DNA of 64,000 nt from NCBI RefSeq assembly GCF_039830135.1, contig NZ_CP156081.1:1846001-1910000 (forward strand), read 5' to 3'. The notes beneath the pieces were generated by a model, which was not told the DNA's origin, did not search any database, and saw nothing but the letters and a program-made list of their open reading frames with translations. Each line of letters starts with the position of its first letter. Positions within the stretch are counted from its first letter, which is position 1. The DNA is from Defluviimonas sp. SAOS-178_SWC. Its GTDB lineage: Bacteria > Pseudomonadota > Alphaproteobacteria > Rhodobacterales > Rhodobacteraceae. Below are positions 45,054 through 56,146 of the stretch, one piece after another. The position numbers and the translations under genes were made by a program.

Positions 45054-45449
45054 CCAGCCTGTCGATGAAGCGGGCGAAGCCGGCAACCTCGATCAGCGAC
45101 GTCCTTGCCGCCGAAGGCTTGGAAAGGACGGACCTCGACCGCGTTGCGATCTTGGCCGTGCGATCTGAACGCTCGCCGCCGACGACCGTTCGACCGTCGC
45201 CGAACTGAACCGCAACCCCCGGAAGATCTCCAGCGGGGTGGTCCAAACGGCGGTCGCTGCTCAAACAGGGAGGGCGACAAAATAAGTATGGCGGAAAAAA
45301 TCAGGGGCGGAAGTCACCTTCCTGTCGCCCGCCTTTTGAAATAACAAAATTAATTGAAATGACGTGGCGGAGGAGCCAGTCTGGAGCTATCCCGTCTCCG
45401 CAAAATTCCCGGCAAACAGGGAAAGTAACAGTGAATTACTGTTGTTTTT
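45054..45449. other. 396-base spacer before the insertion element
   Basis: No supported gene. The first 200 bases are GC-rich with frames on both strands but no recognisable product. From about 45270 the DNA becomes AT-rich and contains an inverted repeat GGGCGACA / TGTCGCCC (45272-45279 and 45323-45330) and a small hairpin AACAGT-GAATT-ACTGTT followed by GTTTTT (45427-45449). The latter resembles a weak terminator beside the element boundary. Confidence 0.4.
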
Positions 45450-46345
45450 GACCAGAGACCCGACTTCCCTCCAGCCCGTGGGAGAACCCGTTGGTTGATA
45501 TTTGGCCTCATGCGGCCCTGGTTTCCAATCTCGATTTCATTGCATATGCCTGCGACGTGAGATTTCCGAGGGATGAGTGAGGTCTGTTGCAGTTGTAGTC
45601 TTCATTCCGGGCCGTGATCTTCACGCGGGCCTCGGCCAGCGATGAGAACCGGGTTTCGTTGAGAAGCTCGTCCCGAAAGCTGCCGTTGAAGCTCTCGACG
45701 AAGGCGTTCTGCACCGGCTTTCCTGGCGCGATGTAATGCCAGTCGATCCGCGTTTCCTGGCACCATCTGAGCACCGCCAAACTGGTCAGTTCCGTCCCGT
45801 TGTCGCTGACGATGGTCTTGGGCCGCCCGCGTCGCGCCATGATCCCTGTCAGCCCGCGCGTGACGCGCAGCCCGGAGAGCGACGTGTCCGCGACCAGCGC
45901 CAGGCAGTCCTGGCTGAAGTCGTCCACGATGGCCAACACGCGGAACCGACGCCCGTCGGCGAAAGCGTGAGATACGAAGTCCAGGCTCCAGCGTTCGTTG
46001 GGTCGCTCTGGCACCGGCATCGGCCTGCGCGTGTCCGGAGATCGCTTGCGACCGCCGCGCTTCCTCACCTGCAGCTTCTTCAGCTTGGCGTCCTCATCCT
46101 CGGGCGCCTTGAGCCGCCGGGCATCTGACACCTCAAGCCCACCGAACTTGCCCGTCCACTTGAAGAACGTCGCCGAGCTGATCCCATGCTCCCGGCACAT
46201 CTCCGCCGTCGCCCAGCCGCTCTCCCGCTGCTTCAGGATCGCGATGATCTGCCCTTCGCTGCACCGTGGTCCCTTCATTTTGTCCATCTCCTTCGTTGGG
46301 ACGGACACTGCCTCAAACCCGAGGAGGAAACGGGTCTGAGATCGC
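45450..46345. mobile_element. Deleted IS3-family insertion element
   Basis: Roughly 0.9 kb, bounded by imperfect inverted repeats: AGACCCG...TTCCCTCC at 45456-45471 on the plus strand and AGACCCG-TTTCCTCC read on the minus strand from 46337. Full IS3 elements of this kind are near 1.2 kb; the missing part corresponds to the 3' end of orfA and the 5' part of orfB. Exact ends and target duplication could not be fixed by eye. Confidence 0.7.
45508..46287 (-). CDS. IS3-family transposase, in-frame orfA-orfB deletion fusion
   Basis: 259 residues from the ATG at 46287 ([18 protein letters not shown]). The first 70 residues are a normal OrfA helix-turn-helix ([28 protein letters not shown]). The chain then jumps at [16 protein letters not shown] into the catalytic part of Orf[25 protein letters not shown] (first Asp), [11 protein letters not shown] (second Asp) and [16 protein letters not shown] (Glu). 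The DDE triad is thus complete, but roughly the last part of OrfA (coiled coil) and the N-terminal HTH_21 region of OrfB are gone. The junction (46071-46078) lies in AAGCTGC, plausible microhomology. Confidence 0.85.
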   Translation of the reverse strand: MDKMKGPRCSEGQIIAILKQRESGWATAEMCREHGISSATFFKWTGKFGGLEVSDARRLKAPEDEDAKLKKLQVRKRGGRKRSPDTRRPMPVPERPNERWSLDFVSHAFADGRRFRVLAIVDDFSQDCLALVADTSLSGLRVTRGLTGIMARRGRPKTIVSDNGTELTSLAVLRWCQETRIDWHYIAPGKPVQNAFVESFNGSFRDELLNETRFSSLAEARVKITARNEDYNCNRPHSSLGNLTSQAYAMKSRLETRAA

Positions 46346-46360
46346 AAGCCGCACCGTCTT

Positions 46361-47317
46361 TTATCGCTGGTGATCGGGCGCCGGCGTTGCGGCCTTGTCC
46401 GCGCCTCCGCTTCCGGTGTCCGCGCCGGTCCGGTTCCCGACCGCCCGAACGATCGACCCGATCTGCATCAGTTGATCGGAGAGCGGATTGGTCGCCCGCC
46501 ACACCATTCCGATGGTGCGGGACGGGCGCGGGGCGGGGAACCGGCAGACCGACACGTCGGTCGAGCGGGTTTCGAGGGTGACGGCCATTTCGGGGATGAG
46601 GGTGACGCCCATGCCGGCCCCGACCATCTGGACGAGGGTCGAAAGGGAACTGCCCTCCATGATCTGGCGAGGCTCGCTCTCCGTCATGTCGCAGAACGAC
46701 AGCGCCTGATCGCGAAAGCAATGGCCTTCCTCGAGAAGGAGGAGGCGCATCGTTTGCAGCATCTTCGGGCTTGGAACCGGCTTTGCAGCGTCCTCGGCGG
46801 GGCGCACGAGGACGAAATCCTCGTCGAAAAGAGCGAATTCGGTGAGGCCCGGTTCCGAAACCGGCAAGGCGACGACGGCAAGGTCGAGCCGTCCTTCGAG
46901 AAGATCGTGGATCAGGCTTCCGGTGATCGCCTCGCGCAGTTTCAGGTCGAGGTCGGGAAACCGTTGCGAGAGGGCCGAGATGATGCCGGGCAAGAGGTAG
47001 GGCGCGGCGGTGGGAATGATGCCAAGCCGAAGGCGCCCCGCGAGGGGGCCCTTCGAGGCGCGGACCAGATCGTCCAGCTCTTCCACGGCCAGGAGGATCT
47101 GGCGCGCTTTCTGCAACAAGCCCTCTCCGACCGGGGTCAGGCGGACCTGGCGCGCGCCCCGTTCGACGAGGGGGGCACCGAACATGCCTTCCAGCTCCTT
47201 GATCTGCAAGGAGAGGGCCGGCTGCGAGATCGAACAGGCCTCGGCGGCGCGTCCGAAGTGCTGACAGCGCGCCAGCGCCTCGAAGTAGCGGAGTTGTTTC
47301 AGGGTCAATCCTATCAT
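46361..47317 (-). CDS. oxyR: Hydrogen peroxide-inducible LysR regulator OxyR
   Basis: 318 residues. N-terminal LysR winged helix ([40 protein letters not shown]) and a C-terminal sensing domain with the redox cysteines in [16 protein letters not shown], Cys200 and Cys209, equivalent to E. coli Cys199/Cys208. It should switch by disulfide formation and activate peroxide defence, here the divergent katG. The Ser/Thr-rich C-terminal tail past residue 295 is variable. Confidence 0.95.
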   Translation of the reverse strand: MIGLTLKQLRYFEALARCQHFGRAAEACSISQPALSLQIKELEGMFGAPLVERGARQVRLTPVGEGLLQKARQILLAVEELDDLVRASKGPLAGRLRLGIIPTAAPYLLPGIISALSQRFPDLDLKLREAITGSLIHDLLEGRLDLAVVALPVSEPGLTEFALFDEDFVLVRPAEDAAKPVPSPKMLQTMRLLLLEEGHCFRDQALSFCDMTESEPRQIMEGSSLSTLVQMVGAGMGVTLIPEMAVTLETRSTDVSVCRFPAPRPSRTIGMVWRATNPLSDQLMQIGSIVRAVGNRTGADTGSGGADKAATPAPDHQR

Positions 47318-49611
<2,294 letters not shown>

Positions 49612-49616
49612 CCAAC

Positions 49617-49710
49617 GGGTCCGGGCGGAGCGCCGCCCGGACCCTTGTGCTCGCCCGCAAGATCGCTGGGCCGCGCCCGATCCTCCTCCCCCGGGGATCG
49701 GGCGCGGCCC
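49617..49710. terminator. Two tandem long hairpins between katG and nosX
   Basis: Hairpin 1: a perfect 12-bp stem GGGTCCGGGCGG / CCGCCCGGACCC with loop AGCG (49617-49644), six bases after the katG stop. Hairpin 2: a perfect 16-bp stem GGGCCGCGCCCGATCC / GGATCGGGCGCGGCCC (49668-49683 and 49695-49710), ten bases from the nosX stop. Neither has a real T-tract, so they may act as mRNA 3'-end stabilisers or as terminators for the two convergent operons. Confidence 0.7.
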
Positions 49711-49719
49711 GACGCGTCT

Positions 49720-50634
49720 TCAGGCAAGCACGGCCGACTCACAGCGGGCGCCAGCGAAGGCTGACAACCACCGGTCGATCGTGGTTCTGTCGGCGCCAAG
49801 GCAGGCAGCCGTCGAGAGGGCGTCTGCGAGCGCCGCCGAAGGGGCCGAAACCGAAACGGCGCGCCAGACGGGCAGGGCCGGCTCACCCGATTTGGGGTCG
49901 AGAATATGGCCCGCACGCCCGGCGACGTCGAAGACGGTGCCAAGCGGGGCGGACGTGGCGAGGGCGCGGTTCCTGAGGCCGACATCGCCGCCCTGCGCCA
50001 GACGGATCGGCCAGTCGCCGCCGCCGGGATGCCCGCCGAGCGCACGATGTTCGCCCGTGTCGATCAGGATGTCGGTCAGACCCTCGGCCTCCAGAAGCCC
50101 GGCAACCCGATCGGCGATGTAGCCCTGACCTATGCCGTTCAGGGTGAGCCCCATCCCGGCTCTAAGTCGAATTCCGGCCGTGTCGAAGCGCAGATCGGGC
50201 CAGCCGCCCGATGCCCGCGCCTCGGCAAGGGCGCCGACGCTCGGGCGGGTCCCGCGGGCGGCATGTTCGGCCCAAAGCGACCAGAGCGGCTGCACCGTCG
50301 GATCGAAAAACCCGTCCGTCGCGCGGTGCGCAGAACCGGCAAGCGTCAGGCATTCCAGAAGCTCCGCCGGCGGGGCGTCAATACGGCCGGCGGCGTTCAG
50401 GCGCATGAGGGCGCTGTCCGGCCGATAAAGGCTGAACACGTCCTCGAGCCGGTCGATCTCGGCGGCGGCCCGGGCGCAGATTGCGGCGGCGTCCGGATGG
50501 GCGATGCGGATCGTCGCCCGCGCCCCGAGCGCGATCCCGGTCCAGGTGTGGATCGGTGTCTCGCCCGAGCGGGCCGATGGCGCGAAGGCAAGTGCGGCGG
50601 CCGAGACAGTGAGAAAGCGGCGGCGGGTCAGCAT
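49720..50634 (-). CDS. nosX: NosX, FAD:protein FMN transferase (ApbE family)
   Basis: 304 residues from the ATG at 50634. The N-terminus LTRRRFLTVSAAALAF is a twin-arginine signal, so the protein folds before export. The ApbE motifs are EIDRLEDVFSLYRPDSALMRLN, GLTLNGIGQGYIADRVA, IDTGEHRALGG and the terminal HILDPKSGEPA. It should covalently attach FMN to the periplasmic flavin domain of NosR. Last gene of the nos operon. Confidence 0.9.
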   Translation of the reverse strand: MLTRRRFLTVSAAALAFAPSARSGETPIHTWTGIALGARATIRIAHPDAAAICARAAAEIDRLEDVFSLYRPDSALMRLNAAGRIDAPPAELLECLTLAGSAHRATDGFFDPTVQPLWSLWAEHAARGTRPSVGALAEARASGGWPDLRFDTAGIRLRAGMGLTLNGIGQGYIADRVAGLLEAEGLTDILIDTGEHRALGGHPGGGDWPIRLAQGGDVGLRNRALATSAPLGTVFDVAGRAGHILDPKSGEPALPVWRAVSVSAPSAALADALSTAACLGADRTTIDRWLSAFAGARCESAVLA

Positions 50635-50638
50635 CTGG

Positions 50639-51205
50639 TCATCCCTCGATCTTTTCGGACAGGGCCTTGAGGCGGGCGTTGAAATCGGCATCGTCCCCGG
50701 CGGTGATATCGCTCTCCATCGTGACCGGCGCGATCACGGCGGAATCGGGGACGTCCGCCAGCGACATGACCGTGCCGCCGCGCCGGTCCGCGAAGGCGGC
50801 GGCGGCGGCGAGATCGGTGAACGGCACGAGTTCCGGCGCCCCCATGCCGCCCTCGACACTCGACCCGACGACGTAGTGGGCGCTGGCGGCGGCGATCCAG
50901 TTGGTATCGCCCGGCTCGTCCCACGACGCGCCCTCGGCGCCCATGTCGTTCACATAGATGGCGAGGATCACCCCATCCTGTTCGGGAAGCCGGGCATAGG
51001 CGATGGCATCGCGAACCTGGCTGAAAAAGAGGGGCTTGCCGGGAAAGCCTTCCAGATGCACCTGCGCCTTGGGGCCGGGATGTTCGAGGACATTCATCTG
51101 GCAAAAATGGCCCACCGCGGATTCCGTCAGCGCGACAGGCGAGAGGTCCTGCGCCTCCTCCTTGCAGGCGGCGAGAAGCAGGATGATGAGAAGCGCGCGT
51201 TTCAT
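50639..51205 (-). CDS. nosL: NosL, copper chaperone lipoprotein
   Basis: 188 residues with lipobox LLAAC (Cys about 14), anchored facing the periplasm. The copper-binding segment VGHFCQMNVLEHPGPKAQ carries the conserved CxM. It delivers Cu(I) for the Cu centres of NosZ together with the NosDFY complex. The start overlaps the nosY stop (ATGA). Confidence 0.92.
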   Translation of the reverse strand: MKRALLIILLLAACKEEAQDLSPVALTESAVGHFCQMNVLEHPGPKAQVHLEGFPGKPLFFSQVRDAIAYARLPEQDGVILAIYVNDMGAEGASWDEPGDTNWIAAASAHYVVGSSVEGGMGAPELVPFTDLAAAAAFADRRGGTVMSLADVPDSAVIAPVTMESDITAGDDADFNARLKALSEKIEG

Positions 51206-52023
51206 GGTGTCACCTTGCGAAAGGCCGCGGCTGCCAGGATGAGCGCGAGAAGGGGCCAGGCGGCCACGGACAGGGCCGATTGCCAGAGCGGGATCGCGGT
51301 CGAGGCGCCGGAGACACCGGCGGCCGCGGCCGAAGCCTCCGACGCGGCAAGGTTGAACAGGCGGAACGCATCGGCCGGATTGGCGAGAAGGGCGAGCGGG
51401 AAGAGGTCGGTCGTGAACCAGCCGCCATTGTCCGCCACGACCGCGGCGAGAAGGCCGAGGTCATAGAGCACCACCGCGCCGAGCCATAGCCCGATCGCCA
51501 GACCGGCCGCCCCGGACGGACGCCGGGCAAGGGAGGAGAGCGCATAGCCCGCGCCGAGGAACGTCGCGCCGAGCAGAACCGACGTCCAGGTCAGGCGCAG
51601 AAGCGATGGCAGGCCGGACGCGGAGGCCGGGTCCGCCCAGAAGGCCGCGGCGGCGGCAAGTCCGTAGCCCGCCACAACGGCGAGCGCGAGGACGCAAAGA
51701 TGGGCGACGAGCTTGCCGAGAAGGATCTCCACCCGCGCGCCCGGATAGGTCAGGAGGAGGGGCAGGGTGCCGCGCTCGACCTCGCCCGCGACAGCGTCGA
51801 AGGACATCAGGAGCGCGACGAGCGGCACCAGATAGACGGCCAGAGAGGTCAGCGAGGCGACGGTGACGGACAGCCGGTCGACGCCAAGATCGCCGGTCGG
51901 CGCGGACCCCGCGGCGGACAGGACCAGCGCGAAAAGCCCCATGAGGCCGATCGCGATCGCGACCCAACGGTTGCGGAGCGCGATGCGGAATTCAACGGCG
52001 GCGGTGGCGAGGATGCGGTTCAT
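51202..52023 (-). CDS. nosY: NosY, membrane subunit of the NosDFY ABC complex
   Basis: 273 residues with six hydrophobic segments and no EAA loop, as in ABC-2-type exporters. Recognisable parts are AVEFRIALRNRWVAIAIGLMGLFALVLSAAGSAP, FDAVAGEVERGTLPLLLTYPGARVEILLGKL and LWLGAVVLYDLGLLA. It partners the ATPase NosF in maturing the NosZ copper site. Coupled to nosF by an ATGA overlap. Confidence 0.9.
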   Translation of the reverse strand: MNRILATAAVEFRIALRNRWVAIAIGLMGLFALVLSAAGSAPTGDLGVDRLSVTVASLTSLAVYLVPLVALLMSFDAVAGEVERGTLPLLLTYPGARVEILLGKLVAHLCVLALAVVAGYGLAAAAAFWADPASASGLPSLLRLTWTSVLLGATFLGAGYALSSLARRPSGAAGLAIGLWLGAVVLYDLGLLAAVVADNGGWFTTDLFPLALLANPADAFRLFNLAASEASAAAAGVSGASTAIPLWQSALSVAAWPLLALILAAAAFRKVTP

Positions 52024-52919
52024 TGCCCGTCCCTCCGGCTGAAATGGCTGTAGATATCCTCAAGGCTCGGCGGCACGACCTCGATGTCGGCCACCTTCTC
52101 GCCAAGTCCCGCGACGCGGGCGAGGATGCCGAGCTTGTCTTCCTGCGCGCAGGACAGGCGCAGATCCGTCCCGACCCGGATCGCGCCGGGGAGTTCCGCG
52201 GCGATGTCCGACGCGTAGCCGTTCTTCGCGGTGACATGCATGGTCACCGGCAAGGCGGCCGTCCGGCGCAGGTCGGACAGCGATCCGGTCGCGACCATGC
52301 GGCCCTGCGACAGGATCAGGATGCGGTCGGTCCGCGCCTCAACCTCGGTCAGCGCGTGCGAGGAGAGAAGGACCGAAGCACCCTCGGCCGCGAGACCGTC
52401 GAGGAGCGCGTAGAAGTCGCGGCGCGACACCGGGTCGAGGCCCGACGTCGGCTCGTCCAGCACCAGAAGCCGCGGCTTGCCGATCAGCGCCTGCGCAAGG
52501 CCGACGCGCTGGCGCATGCCCTTGGAATAGGTTCCGATCCGGCGCCGGGCCGCGTCATGGAGCCCGACCCGGTCCAGAAGCCCGCGCGCCTTGCCCGGAT
52601 CCTCGCCCCGGAGGGATAGGAAATGGCGGATCTGTTCCTCGCCGGTCAGGGCGGGGTGGAAGGCCGCGTTTTCGGGCAGGTAGGCCACCCGCTCTCGCGC
52701 GGCGGCGGAGCCGGGGGCCGCGCCGCAGACCTCGACCGTGCCGCTGTCGAACGGGATAAGGCCGAGGATGATCTTCATCATCGTCGACTTGCCCGCACCG
52801 TTATGGCCGAGAAGCGCGACGCGGCTTCCCGGTTCGACGGACAGCGACACGGCGTCGAGCGCCCTGGCCCCTGAGAAAGTCTTAGTGAGTTCCGATATGT
52901 TCAGAGTCGAGGTCATCAT
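52020..52919 (-). CDS. nosF: NosF, ATPase of the NosDFY complex
   Basis: 299 residues. Walker A LLGHNGAGKSTMMKII, signature YSKGMRQRVGLAQAL, Walker B LLVLDEPTSGLDPVSR, with the CcmA/NosF-type length and a C-terminal regulatory part (ILARVAGLGEKVADIEVVPPSLEDIY). Two adjacent ATGs (52919, 52916) are possible. The start lies inside the 3' end of nosD by 38 bases. Confidence 0.92.
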   Translation of the reverse strand: MMTSTLNISELTKTFSGARALDAVSLSVEPGSRVALLGHNGAGKSTMMKIILGLIPFDSGTVEVCGAAPGSAAARERVAYLPENAAFHPALTGEEQIRHFLSLRGEDPGKARGLLDRVGLHDAARRRIGTYSKGMRQRVGLAQALIGKPRLLVLDEPTSGLDPVSRRDFYALLDGLAAEGASVLLSSHALTEVEARTDRILILSQGRMVATGSLSDLRRTAALPVTMHVTAKNGYASDIAAELPGAIRVGTDLRLSCAQEDKLGILARVAGLGEKVADIEVVPPSLEDIYSHFSRRDGQ

Positions 52920-54210
52920 AGGTTCCTTCCGCCCAGCGTCCTGCGACCTCGGCTTCCATGCCTTGGATCGCGGGCGGGACGGGAATGGCGCGGGCCGCCA
53001 TCAAAGGGTGGGAATCGAGAACGCCGCCGGGCAGCGTGGCGGGGAAGCTCTTCTGGCTCCAGCGAACGAGCTGCACCGCAGGAGAGCCGGTCAGGAGCGC
53101 GGCAGCCGGTTGCGACCAGAGAATGTGGTCCATCAGATCGTTCGGGCGGAACACGGCATCCGCGATGCCGTCGCCGTTGAGGTCGAAGGCCGGGTGATCG
53201 GACCAGAAGTTGCCGCGCCCCTCGAAGCTCCATTCGACATGTTTGGTGCCGACATATTTCACCTGTTCACGGTTGCCGATAAAGGCGTTGCCGGTCAGGA
53301 CGTTGCGTTCGGATCCTGCGGTGAAATGGATGCCGATGCCGCAGCCTTCGAAGCGGTTGTCGTAGATCAGGTTCTTGTGGGCATTGTAGATGAAGAGACA
53401 CTTCTTGGTGCCGCCCCGGACGAGGTTGCCGCTGACATCCGCGTTGTTGGCGTAGTTGAGCATCACGCCATGTTCGCGGTCGCCGAGCGACAGGTTGTCC
53501 TTCACCACGACGCGGTTCGAATACATGATCGCGAACCCGAGGTGGTTGCCGATCGAGACGTTGCCGGAAACCTCGCTGTCATGCGTATACATGTAGTGGA
53601 CCGCGAAGCGCAGGTCGCGGAAGAGGTTGTTGCGGTAGATCCCCTTGGTGGAGGTGTTGGAAAAGATGCCGTCGCGGCCGTAGCGGATGTCGTTGTCCTC
53701 GATCACCGTGCCCGGCGCGTTCCAGATGTAGACGCCGTTGCCGCGATCGTTCATCCGGTCGAGTTGAAGTCCTTCGATCGTGTTGCCGCGCACGACGGCG
53801 TCATGGCCGCCATGTACATCGACGCCGTGCAGGTTGCCGACAATCCGGTTCTCTTCGATCCGCGCCCGGTCGGCGCCCTTCATGATCTTGATGCCGGAAT
53901 CAATGTCGGCGTTCAGCCGGCCCGAACCGGTCACGGTGATGCCGCGCACGGCGACATCGTCCGCCGCGACGGTGATCACGGTCCCCTGGCCTTCGCCGTC
54001 GACGACGGCCCCGGCGGGGCCGGTCAGCGTCAGCGGACGGTCGATGGTGACGGGGCCCGTATAGGCCCCGTCCCTCAGCATCAGCACATCGCCGGGAGTC
54101 GCCCCGGCGATGGCGTCCTTCAGCGTGCCGGCGCCCGGGATGACCTGCACCTCCGCCGCCCAGAGGGGCGCGGCCAGCAGGATCAGGACGGGAAGCAGGC
54201 GCGTCGGCAT
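52882..54210 (-). CDS. nosD: NosD, periplasmic beta-helix copper-site assembly protein
   Basis: 442 residues from the ATG at 54210, with a Sec signal peptide ending near LWAAE (residue 20). The rest is a right-handed parallel beta-helix of repeated ...G-N-x-(V/I)... rungs (IEENRIVGNLHGVDVHG, YRNNLFRDLRFAVHYMYTHDSEVSGN), the CASH/NosD repeat family. It binds NosFY and hands copper to NosZ. The frame is open beyond the start only as a shadow of nosZ; the gene begins two bases after the nosZ stop. Confidence 0.93.
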   Translation of the reverse strand: MPTRLLPVLILLAAPLWAAEVQVIPGAGTLKDAIAGATPGDVLMLRDGAYTGPVTIDRPLTLTGPAGAVVDGEGQGTVITVAADDVAVRGITVTGSGRLNADIDSGIKIMKGADRARIEENRIVGNLHGVDVHGGHDAVVRGNTIEGLQLDRMNDRGNGVYIWNAPGTVIEDNDIRYGRDGIFSNTSTKGIYRNNLFRDLRFAVHYMYTHDSEVSGNVSIGNHLGFAIMYSNRVVVKDNLSLGDREHGVMLNYANNADVSGNLVRGGTKKCLFIYNAHKNLIYDNRFEGCGIGIHFTAGSERNVLTGNAFIGNREQVKYVGTKHVEWSFEGRGNFWSDHPAFDLNGDGIADAVFRPNDLMDHILWSQPAAALLTGSPAVQLVRWSQKSFPATLPGGVLDSHPLMAARAIPVPPAIQGMEAEVAGRWAEGTYDDLDSEHIGTH

Positions 54211-54212
54211 GG

Positions 54213-56135
54213 TCAGCTTGCCCTCGGTTCCACGAACATCCGGCCGCGCATCTCCATGTGGAGCGCGTGGCAGAACCACTGGCAATAGTACCAGTAAACG
54301 CCCGGCTGTCCGGCAATGAAAGTGACCGAACTCGTCGCCTGCGGCCCGACCTCCATCGCGACACCGTGGTTGCCCATGGTGAAGCCGTGGGTCAGGTCGT
54401 CGATGTCGTCGAGGTTGGTGACGCTCACCGTTACCTCGTCGCCTTCCTTCACCGTGAAGCTCTGAAGCGCGAACTCGGGCGCCTGGCTGGAGATGTAGAC
54501 CCGCACTTTGTTGCCGTCGCGGATCACCGTGTCCTGCCAGTCGTCCAGATCGACGCCGTCCGCCTCGGCCTGCTTGCGGGTCTCGGCCCACATCGGGTCC
54601 TGCCGGTTCCAGACGTTGAGCGGGTTCACCTTCGATGCGTGCACGATGATGGAGTCGTGCGGTTCGGCGAAGGTCGGCCCGTCATGGACGAGCGTCAGCT
54701 TGTCGCCCTCGATCACGAAGACCTGCTCGTTCTCGGGCTTCAGCGGCCCGACGTTGAGGAACCGGTCCTTCGAGAACTTGTTCATCGAGATGTAGAACTT
54801 CGCCGAAGCGTCCAGCGTTTCGCCCTCGGCGGTGGAGTTGTGGCCGGGCTGGTAGTGCACGTCCGCCTTGGTGATGATCGGGTCTTCACCGTTCACCGCC
54901 TTCGCGATGTCCCAGACCACGACCTGGCTGTCGAGGAAGAGCGTCGTGTAGGCGCGGCCCTGACCGTCGAAGGCGGTGTGTAGGGGGCCGAGGCCCAGTT
55001 CCGGCTCGGCGACGACAGCGGAACGCGGATCGGCGCCGTTGTAGAACACGTCGTCGAGCTTGCGGACGTCGATGAGGGACACGGTTGGCGACAGCTTGCC
55101 CCCGATGCACAGATGGATCTTGTCCGGCGCCATGTTGCAGCCGTGCGGGTTGTTGGGCACCGGGACGTAGCGGGTGTAGTTCTTGTTGTTGCCCTTGCGC
55201 CCGTCGATGACCTTGACGCCGTTCAGTTCCTGATAGTCGCCTGCCTCGATGCCCTTTTCGATCTCGGCGAGGTTGAATACGACGACGTGATCCATTTCGG
55301 CGGCCGTCATGTCGGCCAGGTTCATCCCCATCTCGGAGTTGTACGAGGTCGAGAAGGCGTATTTGCCGTCATAGTCGGCGTCGGTGTTGTCGAGGTTGCC
55401 GGTGACCATGACCTGCCAGGCGATGGTCATGTCGTCGGCGTTGATGGCCGTGTAGAAGTTCACGTATTGCGCCGGATCGTCGAGGATCTTGCCGTCGTTG
55501 ACCATCGGCACCTCGTCCTCGCCGTTGGCGAACACGTAGTTGGTGCGCGGCCACTTTTGCGGACGCAGGCCGTGGATGCCCTTGGCGTTCGGGATCTCGA
55601 TGATCTTGTCGGTTTTCATGACGTCGCAGCGCACCCGCGCGACACGGGTGTTGGCCTTGTCGTTCATGAACAGGAACCGGCCGTCGTACTTGCCCTCGGT
55701 GAAGGACATGTGGACGTGGTGCAGGTCGCCGTTCCTCGGGAACTCGAGCCCGTTGGCCGCGAGGTACTTCTTCGTCTTCTCGGTCAGACCCTCGGTCAGG
55801 ATCTTCTTGGACTCGTTGGTGATGCCCCAGCCGGTGGCCGAGCAGGTGTTGAAGACCGGCACACGCATCAGTTCGCGCATCGAGGGGATGCCGAGAATGC
55901 GCATCTCGCCGGTCTGGCCAGACGACCAGAAGCCGTAATATTCGTCAAGCTGGCCCGGAGCGACATTCGTCGCTTCGGCTGCCCGCGCCGCGCTGGTGCC
56001 GGCCAGCGTGGCCGCGCCGATGGCGCCCCCGGTCAGCGCCGCGCGCCCACCGAGCGCGCCGGCGATCGCTGCGCCCCCGGCGGTCGCGCCGAGAATGCCG
56101 CGTCTCGTGATTCCGGTCTTGGGTCCCTCAGACAT
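54213..56135 (-). CDS. nosZ: Nitrous-oxide reductase NosZ (clade I, Tat-exported)
   Basis: Periplasmic copper enzyme reducing N2O to N2, the last step of denitrification. 640 residues from the ATG at 56135, which has AGGA well placed; an upstream ATG at 56150 has none. The Tat signal is [13 protein letters not shown]. CuZ histidines are seen in DLHHVHMSF and in the C-N-M-A-P-D-K region around [15 protein letters not shown]. The C-terminal cupredoxin domain has the binuclear CuA motif [16 protein letters not shown]. The Tat signal and the NosR partner mark clade I. Confidence 0.97.
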   Translation of the reverse strand: MSEGPKTGITRRGILGATAGGAAIAGALGGRAALTGGAIGAATLAGTSAARAAEATNVAPGQLDEYYGFWSSGQTGEMRILGIPSMRELMRVPVFNTCSATGWGITNESKKILTEGLTEKTKKYLAANGLEFPRNGDLHHVHMSFTEGKYDGRFLFMNDKANTRVARVRCDVMKTDKIIEIPNAKGIHGLRPQKWPRTNYVFANGEDEVPMVNDGKILDDPAQYVNFYTAINADDMTIAWQVMVTGNLDNTDADYDGKYAFSTSYNSEMGMNLADMTAAEMDHVVVFNLAEIEKGIEAGDYQELNGVKVIDGRKGNNKNYTRYVPVPNNPHGCNMAPDKIHLCIGGKLSPTVSLIDVRKLDDVFYNGADPRSAVVAEPELGLGPLHTAFDGQGRAYTTLFLDSQVVVWDIAKAVNGEDPIITKADVHYQPGHNSTAEGETLDASAKFYISMNKFSKDRFLNVGPLKPENEQVFVIEGDKLTLVHDGPTFAEPHDSIIVHASKVNPLNVWNRQDPMWAETRKQAEADGVDLDDWQDTVIRDGNKVRVYISSQAPEFALQSFTVKEGDEVTVSVTNLDDIDDLTHGFTMGNHGVAMEVGPQATSSVTFIAGQPGVYWYYCQWFCHALHMEMRGRMFVEPRAS

Positions 56136-56146
56136 GGTCTGTCCTT

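Noticed and set aside
45043..45344. Short frames on both strands between the GlxA-type gene and the insertion element
   Set aside because: No recognisable product and inconsistent codon bias; treated as spacer.
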